This document shows positions 1-6,136 of a stretch of 7,449 nt of DNA, one piece after another. Both the position numbers and the translations under genes were made by a program. The notes under the pieces were generated by a model. The model had not been told where the DNA came from. It saw only the letters and a list, made by a program, of their open reading frames with translations, and searched no databases. The stretch comes from Alphaproteobacteria bacterium (GTDB lineage: Bacteria; Pseudomonadota; Alphaproteobacteria; Rs-D84). The stretch spans positions 1 to 7,449 of the forward strand of contig WRIM01000023.1 of NCBI GenBank assembly GCA_009782725.1. Direction: 5' to 3'. The stretch's first letter is position 1. Each line of letters begins with the position of its first letter.

Positions 1-2648
1 CGGATATTATCCGGATTTGTATCTTTCACCGCGATGTCTGCAAAGATTGCGCATGTCTTGTCGTTGGTATAGTATCGTTTTTTGGTGATGTCCGTCGCGG
101 TCTTGGCGTCTGTAGGCCAATTTTCCGCAATATCGAATGCGAGGCGAAGATACACTTTTATCATCTCTTCGGCCAAACCGGCGCAATACCCACTTTCCAG
201 CGGAAGCTTTGATATATCGGCCAACGGAAATTTGTTATCTTTATTTATGACCAAGTCTTTCAGCGTATCAGATTCGTCGTCATAGAAATAATGATTGACG
301 CGGTCGAACAATTCGTAATGGCCGCCGGCTTTGAAATACATGTTCAGATTTTGAATTTCCACATATCGCTGCAAATCCGTAATATCTTTTTTGGATTTGC
401 TTTTTCTGTCGTTCATGTAATAAAGCAATTCCGCGAATTGATGCATCGTGAACCCGCGTATGCACCGCACGGCTTCTTGCTTGTCTTCATTGTCGTGAAT
501 ATACTCGTCGCTTCCGTATGTGCGGAATACCGGTTTATGCTCCCAAAAGTCTTTCAAGAATTTCTGCGGGATTCTTGTCGCGCGGTCGCATAATACTTTG
601 AACACCTGTTCGTCTTCCGATTCGTCTATATTGTTCAACCAATCTTGATTCGATTTGGATATATGCTTCATAATCGCCGACTTGCTGAATTCCACGCTTG
701 TAAGCAGGGGGTCTTTCTTTTTCTCTCTATCTTTTATATCTTTGAATATTTTTTCGATATCAAGTTTGGGATTCGCGCGACCGTTGCTCATAAACATTCC
801 GTATTCGTCCACCCTGAACGCGTTTCTTACGGTTTGCCAGCCGGATTTATTTTTTATATCGGAATAGTTGTAATAATCTTGCCTTGAAAAGCGCGGATGA
901 TAGCTTTCTTGGCCGGTGATTTTCTTTAATTCGATTAATTTGGCGATTGGGATTTTTGCCATGCGGGTTTTGCTTGCAATCAATGCGCGTGTGGTTTTAA
1001 TTCTCAAAGTGACATATTTCGCAATAATTTTGCAAAGCCTTTCCGTTGCTTCGTTTATGGCGTCTTTTCTGAATTTGTCGTATTCTTCTTTTGTTTCAAA
1101 ATGCTTTAATACTGATTTGTCTTTGCCGATAAGAATCCAAGTGCTTATCTTCGTCTTTGGATTAAAATGACACAAAGTAAAATCGCCGTTGGACAGATGC
1201 AATGCCTCGCTTGACCATTCGCTTGACGTGTAGATTCCAAACAAAGTCTCTATTTGCTTTGGTTTTGCGAACGGAAGCTCTGCGCCTATGGTTATATCCG
1301 ATTTGGGAAGTCCGGAAAAGCGTATAACCGGCACGTGGTCGGGACTGACCATTTGGGAAATCAAATGACCCACAGCATCTGAATCGCCGTTGCCGAAAAG
1401 TTCTTGGATATCTCTTAATTTATAATAATTATCCGAATAATCCTTGTATTTTTCATCGCCCAAGAACGCATGCTTTGCCATTCTTATAAAGTCTCTTCCG
1501 ACTTTACCGGCTTTGCGCAGATTCACGCAAGGCATATGGTGAGTGGCCAATCTGCAAAGGCTTGTAAACTTGTTGCCCTTGTTTTCGGCATATAATTCGT
1601 TCAACAAAGCGTATTCGTATTTCCCGTCGAACTTTCGTTTTGCATTTTCTGCGACGGCTGCGTCAAATTCTTCGTCCGGCACGATTTTGAACGGATACCT
1701 TTTGCTCATGCGGACGTCGTAAACCCTTGTTTCCCCGCGGTGCCACCCAAATGCGTTTATTTGGTCGCGCACGCTTAATACAACGGGCGATTCTTTATCA
1801 TCGGGATACCCCTCTTTGTATTCGGATTTTTTGATTATCACATGCGGGGCCAATTCCAATATCTCGCGCATTACTGTGATAACCCGGGCTTCGAATTTTT
1901 CGCGGGATTGGTTTTTGTCGCGGTTCCAATTATAGTGCCTGAATTTTTCATCTTTGCTTTCGTTTATCGCATGCGCCACCATGCCGATTGCTTTGATTTT
2001 TTCATCAAGGTTTAGGGTGTCGAATTTTAAATTATCAAATTGCTGATCTATGAAGTCAATTTTTACGCGGGGACTCGCGTCACTTACTATCTTTAATATT
2101 TCCGGGTCCAAACTGCTTGACAAAATACCCCCCCCCTCACCCGCAGAAATCCCGTATTTCTCGGCCAATTCGCGTATAGCGGCCGTCAGCGCGACCTCGA
2201 ACCGGCTTTTGTTATTATCGCTTATCATCTCTGGAAAAGTCCCAAGAAGATTATTCACGGGGTTAAATCCGGCGCGCGCCATTCTGATTGCGATTTCTTT
2301 ATAATCGCCGTGCTCGGATCCTTGGAATGAAATAATATGGGCCAATTGGTCGACCGATTGAACGGATTGGATAATTTGTTTGGAAAGCCACATCGCGTCG
2401 GTATCCAAATAACAATCCGAAGGTCTTGAATTCCAACGGTCATCTTCGATATACGGGTTGTCGAAAATTATCACTTTGATATCGTGATATGTTTCTTTAT
2501 CGGCGCCCCAATCGCGGTATTTTACTTTTTTGGGGTACAAACGTTTTAATATGGCGCGAAAATAACCGGATGTTTTGGCAAAATCCTGGTCGTTGAATGC
2601 AAGCGGGATACGTTTTTCATCCCTATCGTCATCATCGTAATAAGACAT
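1..2648 (-). CDS. Large uncharacterised soluble protein, 3' end beyond the window
   Basis: The frame is open from the ATG at 2648 to the left edge: 882 complete codons plus two bases, with no internal stop. An in-frame TAG lies seven codons upstream of this ATG, so it is the first possible start. I do not recognise the protein. It has no signal peptide and no membrane segment. The N-terminus is acidic (MSYYDDDDRDEK), and the rest is rich in Lys, Asp, Glu, Tyr and Phe, as in a cytoplasmic protein. Possible local features are a Cys/His cluster near residues 365-374 (CRLATHHMPC), a lysine-rich stretch at 629-646, and a Trp- and aromatic-rich tract around 586-604. None is a recognised catalytic motif. 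A run of nine G bases encodes part of E171-G174. The gene has its own predicted promoter and no clear Shine-Dalgarno. It could be an accessory or phage-derived gene, but no flanking integrase or transposase is visible. Being coding is near certain; its function is unknown. Confidence 0.9.
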   Translation of the reverse strand, partial: MSYYDDDDRDEKRIPLAFNDQDFAKTSGYFRAILKRLYPKKVKYRDWGADKETYHDIKVIIFDNPYIEDDRWNSRPSDCYLDTDAMWLSKQIIQSVQSVDQLAHIISFQGSEHGDYKEIAIRMARAGFNPVNNLLGTFPEMISDNNKSRFEVALTAAIRELAEKYGISAGEGGGILSSSLDPEILKIVSDASPRVKIDFIDQQFDNLKFDTLNLDEKIKAIGMVAHAINESKDEKFRHYNWNRDKNQSREKFEARVITVMREILELAPHVIIKKSEYKEGYPDDKESPVVLSVRDQINAFGWHRGETRVYDVRMSKRYPFKIVPDEEFDAAVAENAKRKFDGKYEYALLNELYAENKGNKFTSLCRLATHHMPCVNLRKAGKVGRDFIRMAKHAFLGDEKYKDYSDNYYKLRDIQELFGNGDSDAVGHLISQMVSPDHVPVIRFSGLPKSDITIGAELPFAKPKQIETLFGIYTSSEWSSEALHLSNGDFTLCHFNPKTKISTWILIGKDKSVLKHFETKEEYDKFRKDAINEATERLCKIIAKYVTLRIKTTRALIASKTRMAKIPIAKLIELKKITGQESYHPRFSRQDYYNYSDIKNKSGWQTVRNAFRVDEYGMFMSNGRANPKLDIEKIFKDIKDREKKKDPLLTSVEFSKSAIMKHISKSNQDWLNNIDESEDEQVFKVLCDRATRIPQKFLKDFWEHKPVFRTYGSDEYIHDNEDKQEAVRCIRGFTMHQFAELLYYMNDRKSKSKKDITDLQRYVEIQNLNMYFKAGGHYELFDRVNHYFYDDESDTLKDLVINKDNKFPLADISKLPLESGYCAGLAEEMIKVYLRLAFDIAENWPTDAKTATDITKKRYYTNDKTCAIFADIAVKDTNPDNI

Positions 2649-2681
2649 ATGGCAATCCGTGTTGCCCTACATTCTGGGAAG

Positions 2682-2709
2682 ATTATATATGCTTTTTTCG
2701 GAAAGGCAA
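2682..2709 (-). promoter_or_regulatory. Predicted sigma70-type promoter of the large unknown gene
   Basis: On the minus strand a TTGCCT box (2704-2709) is followed after 16 bases by a perfect TATAAT (2682-2687). The predicted transcript starts near 2675, giving a leader of roughly 25-30 bases before the ATG at 2648. The leader has no purine-rich Shine-Dalgarno. It holds a small hairpin, GGCAA-CACGGA-TTGCC, that ends two bases before the start codon. The promoter was found by eye from consensus and spacing only. Confidence 0.55.
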
Positions 2710-2735
2710 CCGAAATTTGTCAAAAAGAAAAATGA

Positions 2736-3104
2736 CTAGCCCGCCCTTCCGTAATCATCTTGAAGACGCACGATATCGCCTTCGTCCAAAAAAGCCCCCG
2801 TTTGGGTTTCTATGATTATCAGCGGTTCATTGCCATTATTAAAAATCCTGTGCGGCGTTTGTTTGGGTATGGTAACGACATCCCCGGTTTTTACGTTTCT
2901 TTTGTCTTGTCCCGTTTGGACTTCGCCGCATCCGCCCGCGATTATCCAAACCTCGTCCTTGTGATTGTGATATTGAAGCGATAATCGTCCGCCGGGATTC
3001 ACGGTTATGCGCTTTACAATAAATGAATCGCCGGCTTCAAGAACGGCCCATTGGCCCCAAGGCCTTGTGTCGAAATCGCCGGATTTATAGTTGTTTGTTT
3101 TCAT
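2736..3104 (-). CDS. Stand-alone cupin, mannose-6-phosphate isomerase type II C-terminal family
   Basis: The 122-residue protein is almost entirely one cupin of the family that forms the C-terminal phosphomannose isomerase domain of ManC-type bifunctional enzymes. Family marks in order are RPWG (14-17), the strand with VKRITVNPGGRLSLQYH (30-46), the metal-binding set H46, H48 and E51 in QYHNHKDEVW, the second motif with IPKQTPHR (H85), and the C-terminal signature around IETQTG and GDIVRLQDDYGR (98-120). The guanylyltransferase domain of full ManC is absent, as in many single-domain versions. The likely role is isomerisation of fructose-6-phosphate and mannose-6-phosphate, or a related sugar-phosphate step, feeding surface polysaccharide. 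The start at 3104 is preferred because homology begins there and because a promoter lies just upstream. The longer frame from 3188 would begin upstream of that promoter. It is monocistronic as seen. The fold is certain; the exact substrate is inferred. Confidence 0.88.
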   Translation of the reverse strand: MKTNNYKSGDFDTRPWGQWAVLEAGDSFIVKRITVNPGGRLSLQYHNHKDEVWIIAGGCGEVQTGQDKRNVKTGDVVTIPKQTPHRIFNNGNEPLIIIETQTGAFLDEGDIVRLQDDYGRAG

Positions 3105-3120
3105 AATTGTTTGTCGGAGA

Positions 3121-3149
3121 GTTAAACAGAAAATTATTAGAATGGTCAA
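3121..3149 (-). promoter_or_regulatory. Predicted promoter of the cupin gene, short-leader transcript
   Basis: On the minus strand TTGACC (3144-3149) is separated by 17 bases from TTTAAC (3121-3126). The -10 box ends only 16 bases before the ATG at 3104, so the expected leader is about 10 bases. No Shine-Dalgarno is visible in it (TCTCCGACAAACAATT). This placement supports the 122-residue start. Confidence 0.5.
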
Positions 3150-3254
3150 GATACTGCGTATTGGGGAAATTTTGCGATGGGAGTGCACAAATAGTACATG
3201 ACCGGAGCAAAATTTTCACAAACGCAAAGTAGATTGGCCGTTATAATAATTTTA

Positions 3255-3329
3255 TGGTGCGGGCAGAGGGAATCGAACCCTCATCTCAAGCTTGGAAGGC
3301 TTGCATACTAGCCTTTGTACTATGCCCGC
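3255..3329 (-). tRNA. tRNA-Gly (anticodon UCC)
   Basis: A full cloverleaf reads on the minus strand. The acceptor stem GCGGGCA pairs with TGCCCGC. The D stem is GTAC/GTAT with one G-U pair. The anticodon arm is CAAGC-CTTCCAA-GCTTG with anticodon TCC. The variable loop is four bases, and the T arm is GAGGG-TTCGATT-CCCTC. The discriminator is A, and the CCA end is encoded (3255-3257). It is the second tRNA in a probable transcript with tRNA-Tyr. Just after the CCA the minus strand is AT-rich, without an obvious hairpin terminator. Confidence 0.97.
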
Positions 3330-3342
3330 AGATGTAAAATTT

Positions 3343-3428
3343 GTATCGCCTTGGCGATACCATGGGCCCCGTCCTTCGACGGGGCAGTCGTTTTTCTAAA
3401 TGGCAAAGCCATTAAGAAAAACTGACTG
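3343..3428 (-). repeat. Three consecutive hairpins in the tRNA-Tyr/tRNA-Gly spacer
   Basis: The spacer between the two tRNAs is almost entirely made of inverted repeats. The first is GTATCGCC-TT-GGCGATAC (3343-3360). The second is GCCCCGTC-CTTC-GACGGGGC (3366-3385). The third is a longer AT-rich stem centred on AATGGC-AAA-GCCATT (3399-3413), extended by TTTTTCT/AGAAAAA with one A-A mismatch (3391-3421) and by CAGTC/GACTG (3385-3389 and 3424-3428). The third stem reaches into the encoded CCA of tRNA-Tyr. They could be processing signals, attenuators of read-through to tRNA-Gly, or inserted palindromic repeats. The sequence does not decide between these. Confidence 0.8.
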
Positions 3429-3512
3429 GTGGGTGTGGATGGAATCGAACCATCTAAGGCATGGCCAACAGATTTACAGTCTGCCCCGGCTCTCCTACTC
3501 CGGCGCACACCC
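3427..3512 (-). tRNA. tRNA-Tyr (anticodon GUA)
   Basis: This is an 86-base type II tRNA including its encoded CCA (3427-3429). The acceptor stem GGGTGTG pairs with CACACCC, and the discriminator is A. The D arm closes with CCGG/CCGG. The anticodon arm is ACAGA/TCTGT-type pairing around CTGTAAA with anticodon GTA. The long variable arm (TGGCCATGCCTTA region) and the T arm GATGG-TTCGATT-CCATC are as expected for bacterial tRNA-Tyr. It is the first gene of the predicted Tyr-Gly tRNA transcript. Confidence 0.97.
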
Positions 3513-3546
3513 CCTTCAAACCCAAAAATAGGGTTTAAACCCGGCG

Positions 3547-3574
3547 ATTATAACATTAATTTAAAAAAATGCAA
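3547..3574 (-). promoter_or_regulatory. Predicted promoter of the tRNA-Tyr/tRNA-Gly transcript
   Basis: On the minus strand a perfect TATAAT (3547-3552) lies 16 bases after TTGCAT (3569-3574), in very AT-rich DNA. The bases just after the -10 box are GC-rich (CGCCGGG), the kind of discriminator seen at stringently controlled stable-RNA promoters. The leader up to the tRNA 5' end at 3512 is about 28 bases and contains the palindrome GGGTTTAAACCC. Confidence 0.6.
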
Positions 3575-3581
3575 ATTTTTT

Positions 3582-3688
3582 AAAATCAAATGATTTTTGT
3601 TCGTTAGGTCGGCTTGGCCGTGACGAGCGACCCGACGTGTATAAAAATACACGAGGGTTGCGCGACGCGGCCAATGTGATTTCGGACG
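3582..3688 (-). repeat. Structured intergenic repeat, copy 1
   Basis: This stretch matches 6137-6244 along its whole length in the same orientation. Its core is an imperfect 20-base inverted repeat (arms 3614-3633 and 3655-3674) capped by a perfect 7-bp stem, CGTGTAT/ATACACG (3636-3653), with an AAAA loop. The conserved flanks read TTCGTTAGGTC on the left and AATGTGATTTCGGACG on the right. It begins six bases after the stop codon of the minus-strand gene ending at 3695, so it would be the 3' untranslated region of that transcript. The strand is set from that context; a near-palindrome could act on either strand. Confidence 0.85.
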
Positions 3689-3694
3689 GGAAAA

Positions 3695-4276
3695 TTAATC
3701 GACAAGTATCCCTTCTATCTCGTATATAAATTCTTGGATTGTGACCGGGCTTTGCGCGGACGCCATGAATCCGTATGCGCGCTCGATCACGCGAAGGCCT
3801 TCGCGCGCCGCTATATCGGGCGCAAGGTTCTTTAAAACGCGAATTCGTATCACATGAAATTGGCGCGATTCATAATCGTCGAATTGGTATTCCCGGATAT
3901 CGCCGTCGTTCATCGCGTTTGCGATTTCTAATTGGCGAAGCGCCAATTCTTTGAACTTTGCCGCATTTTCCGGACATCCATGAATGCTTAGACGCGAATA
4001 AGTTTCCGCATTATGGGCCAAATCGAACGTGTTTGCGCGCATTTCGGGATAAATCCATTCGGTCATTTTTTGTTCTATGACTTCGCATGTCTGCATCCGC
4101 TTTGTGCTTGCAATCTCGGCCGCGTCATTCGGCCTTGGCGATTTTGTCGGCCACGGCCGAAATACCGCGCCCAAAAATATCCCGATTATCAAAATTGCCG
4201 ACGCCGCGATAAAGAACCGCGTGCGCTGCAACGTCGGCGCATGCTCTTTTTTAATTTTTACTTTGGTGATTATCAT
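3695..4276 (-). CDS. Membrane-anchored hypothetical protein, paralog of the upstream secreted protein
   Basis: This 193-residue protein has a short basic N-terminus, one transmembrane helix (about 21-39, FFIAASAILIIGIFLGAVF), a Pro-rich linker (40-50) and a mostly helical domain that would lie in the periplasm. The domain resembles that of the adjacent upstream protein: C64-E, PEM at 77-79, N82, D85, AETYSRL at 90-96, C101, and then an EL..L.IA.A segment at 110-121. The two cysteines have counterparts in the paralog with nearly the same spacing, which suggests a disulfide. A strong AGGAGG (4282-4287) five bases before the ATG fixes the start. It begins 21 bases after the stop of the upstream gene, so the two are probably one operon. 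I do not recognise the family, and no function is assigned. Confidence 0.85.
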   Translation of the reverse strand: MIITKVKIKKEHAPTLQRTRFFIAASAILIIGIFLGAVFRPWPTKSPRPNDAAEIASTKRMQTCEVIEQKMTEWIYPEMRANTFDLAHNAETYSRLSIHGCPENAAKFKELALRQLEIANAMNDGDIREYQFDDYESRQFHVIRIRVLKNLAPDIAAREGLRVIERAYGFMASAQSPVTIQEFIYEIEGILVD

Positions 4277-4297
4277 GTCTCCCTCCTGATTTTTTTA

Positions 4298-4741
4298 TTA
4301 TCTCTTTTCTAACGCCGCTTCGACGGAATCCGTCCAGTCGAGTATATCCATTATAACCGGCACGCCGTGCTTGTGAAGTTTGGACTTAACCTGATCGTAA
4401 TATCTTTTGTACGATTCCGTATTAACATCGTCCAACGCGGCCGCAATCGATAATTCTTTCTTTTCCAATTCCGCATAGTTCACGCCGGAATCATCCACGC
4501 AATCATTCTTGGCAAGGCGATTATATATATCCGCGCGTTGAACATGGTCCATGGCGTTAATCGACATTTCCGGGAATTCATCAAGACGCTTCAACAAGAT
4601 TTGTTTCAAAGTCTCGCAAGCTTCGGGGTTTGAATCCAAATTGCGACCCTGGGCGATTCTGCCGGCCAAATCGGTCTTGGAATCATCGGCAAACGCAGGC
4701 GCGATAAGCAAACAGCAAATAATGATTAGCATTTTTCTCAT
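4298..4741 (-). CDS. Secreted hypothetical protein with signal peptide, tandem paralog
   Basis: From the ATG at 4741 the protein has 147 residues. It opens with a clear signal peptide (MRK, then LIIICCLLIAP) and a likely cleavage after AFA at residue 18. This start is chosen over the longer frame up to 4810 because of the signal peptide and because AAGGAGAG (4745-4752) lies just upstream. The mature part is acidic and helical. Marks shared with the next protein are A-C42-E, PEM at 57-59, N62, D65, ADIYNRL at 70-76, C81, and the EL..KELSIA.A segment at 91-102. C9 and C10 lie inside the signal peptide without a proper lipobox, so a lipoprotein is unlikely. It is probably a soluble periplasmic partner of the anchored paralog. 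The family is not recognised. Confidence 0.85.
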   Translation of the reverse strand: MRKMLIIICCLLIAPAFADDSKTDLAGRIAQGRNLDSNPEACETLKQILLKRLDEFPEMSINAMDHVQRADIYNRLAKNDCVDDSGVNYAELEKKELSIAAALDDVNTESYKRYYDQVKSKLHKHGVPVIMDILDWTDSVEAALEKR

Positions 4742-4750
4742 AATCTCTCC

Positions 4751-4779
4751 TTGATATGCCATTATTTTAGCATTAATAT
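4751..4779 (+). promoter_or_regulatory. Predicted promoter of the Mur ligase gene, possibly leaderless
   Basis: TTGATA (4751-4756) is followed after 17 bases by TAATAT (4774-4779). A start of transcription 7-8 bases further on falls on or next to the ATG at 4787, so the message could be leaderless. That would fit the absence of any Shine-Dalgarno before this ATG. The -10 element is only a partial match, so this is tentative. Confidence 0.45.
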
Positions 4780-4793
4780 TATCGATATGACAA
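4764..4793 (-). promoter_or_regulatory. Predicted promoter of the paralog-pair operon
   Basis: On the minus strand TTGTCA (4788-4793) is separated by 18 bases from TAAAAT (4764-4769). Each box matches consensus at five of six positions. The leader would be about 15 bases and contains the AAGGAGAG ribosome binding site. The -35 box overlaps the Mur ligase start codon, and the whole element is interleaved with the divergent promoter on the plus strand. Confidence 0.55.
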
Positions 4794-6106
4794 TAAATAA
4801 AAAAATTCATTTCATAGGAATAAATGGTTCGGGGTCAAGCGGCGCCGCAATCCTTGCAAAAAAAATGGGATTCGATGTGACCGGATGCGATTCCAATATG
4901 GACACCCCATACGCGGCCCAGGTGCGCGACGCACGTATTCCCGTATTCGCGGGCCACGACGCGTCGCATGTTAACGATGCGGATATCGTGGCATCTGTTA
5001 CTTCGTTAACAAAATTACCCGAAGCTATTGCGGCCGGAAATAAATTAATATCATGGCAAGAATTTTTGGGGAAGTATATCTTGCCGGCAAAACGCACCGT
5101 CGCGGTCGCGGGCACGCATGGCAAAACAACGACAAGCAGTATGATGGCAAGCGTCATGATTGCGGCGGGATTCGACCCGACGGCGCTTATCGGCGCGATT
5201 GTCCCGGAATGGGGGTCAAGCAACCGGTTTGGTTCGGGCGATTTTGCGGTGATAGAGGCCGACGAATACGCAAACAATTTCGCGCCTTATCATCCGGACT
5301 ATGTAATTTTAAATAATATAGAAATGGAGCATCCGGAATATTTCACAGACTTCGAGCATTATAAAAAAACTTTCCGTGATTTCTTGGCGGGCGCGAACCG
5401 ACAAGGCACATTGGTCTATAACGCTGACGATGCGAATGTCGTGGAACTCATCACTGCATTCCCGGGCAAAAAAATCCCGTTCAGCGTGCGGGGTATAAAA
5501 ATCATCGCGGACGGCGCGGGCCAAGACTTTGATGGTTTTCATATAAATTTACTTGGGAGCCATAATGTTGCGAATGCCACGGCCGTAATTACAATGGCGC
5601 GCGAATTAGGAATCCCCGACGATATTACGCGCGCGGCATTGGCCAAGTTTCGCGGCGCGGGGCATCGGCTTGAAAAAATTTTCGAAAACGACCGCATCAC
5701 TATATTCGACGATTACGCACATCATCATACTCAGGCTGAAAAAACAATAAACGCGGTGCGCGACGCCTATCCGGACGCGCATATAATCGTAGTATACGAA
5801 CCGCATCAGATTTCGCGCTATACCCAAAATACGGCCGACACATTGGCCGCATTGGCCCGCGCCGACGAATCAATAATCACAGAATTTTGGCGCGGACGTG
5901 AATCGCATTTGCCCGTGCCGGATGCAGTTGCGGACATTGAAAAATCCGGCTATAAAAACATTCGCTATATTCCGGATATAAATAAATCCGCAGACGCCGC
6001 GTTTACCGCCGCAAACGCGCACACGGGCAAATCAGTAATACTTGTCATGGGCGCCGGCCAATCGTGGAAAATAGCAAAAGCATTGAAAGAAAAATTCGAA
6101 TATTAA
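4787..6106 (+). CDS. Mur ligase of the MurC/Mpl type (UDP-N-acetylmuramate:peptide ligase)
   Basis: The 439-residue protein has the three Mur ligase domains. The N-terminal UDP-binding domain starts KIHFIGINGSGSSG (6-19) with VTGCDSN at 31-37. The central ATPase has the P-loop GTHGKTT (109-115), EADEY (157-161) and NNIEMEH (177-182). The C-terminal domain has GHRLE (292-296), DDYAHH (308-313), EPH (338-340) and GAGQSWKIAKAL (422-433). Such enzymes join L-alanine (MurC) or the recycled tripeptide L-Ala-D-Glu-meso-DAP (Mpl) to UDP-MurNAc in the cytoplasm. ADEY and the NNIE.EH segment lean to Mpl, while EPHQISR and the C-terminus lean to MurC, so the substrate is left open. It is shorter than typical MurC or Mpl and lies outside any mur cluster. 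The usual Pro after the two His is His here (AHHHTQ). The start at 4787 is chosen because homology begins there; a TTG at 4751 is in frame. Confidence 0.9.
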   Translation: MTINKKIHFIGINGSGSSGAAILAKKMGFDVTGCDSNMDTPYAAQVRDARIPVFAGHDASHVNDADIVASVTSLTKLPEAIAAGNKLISWQEFLGKYILPAKRTVAVAGTHGKTTTSSMMASVMIAAGFDPTALIGAIVPEWGSSNRFGSGDFAVIEADEYANNFAPYHPDYVILNNIEMEHPEYFTDFEHYKKTFRDFLAGANRQGTLVYNADDANVVELITAFPGKKIPFSVRGIKIIADGAGQDFDGFHINLLGSHNVANATAVITMARELGIPDDITRAALAKFRGAGHRLEKIFENDRITIFDDYAHHHTQAEKTINAVRDAYPDAHIIVVYEPHQISRYTQNTADTLAALARADESIITEFWRGRESHLPVPDAVADIEKSGYKNIRYIPDINKSADAAFTAANAHTGKSVILVMGAGQSWKIAKALKEKFEY

Positions 6107-6132
6107 AAAACATAATCGCGCCAGTGGCGCGA
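6105..6132 (-). terminator. Probable intrinsic terminator of the lol transcript
   Basis: TCGCGCC-AGT-GGCGCGA (6116-6132) is a perfect 7-bp GC-rich stem. Read on the minus strand it is followed after four bases by a run of six T (A run at 6105-6110), which suits termination of the transcript that crosses lolD and repeat copy 2. The T run overlaps the stop codon of the convergent Mur ligase gene. On the plus strand the stem is followed by A-rich sequence, so it is a poor terminator in that direction. Confidence 0.6.
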
Positions 6133-6136
6133 CTAA

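Noticed and set aside
82..1170. Several plus-strand open frames of 60-100 codons
   Set aside because: They lie opposite the continuous 882-codon minus-strand frame, have no family features, and look like shadows of it.
3105..3188. N-terminal extension of the cupin to an upstream start, with a hydrophobic stretch resembling a signal
   Set aside because: The cupin homology begins near 3104, and the predicted promoter lies inside the extension. Type II isomerase cupins are cytoplasmic.
3320..3508. Open frame of 62 codons on the minus strand across the tRNA area
   Set aside because: It is a translation of the tRNA-Tyr gene and spacer, a well-known false gene pattern; the tRNA is certain.
4706..4717. 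Lipoprotein signal at the two Cys of the secreted paralog
   Set aside because: The residues before the Cys (LIII) do not fit a lipobox, and a normal cleavage site AFA follows.
4751..4786. TTG start for the Mur ligase, adding 12 residues
   Set aside because: Family homology starts at the ATG at 4787, there is no ribosome binding site for the TTG, and the TTG is part of the predicted -35 box.
4742..4810. Longer N-terminus for the secreted paralog, up to 4810
   Set aside because: The internal ATG at 4741 has a ribosome binding site and starts a textbook signal peptide; the extension would also cover the promoters and the start of the Mur ligase.
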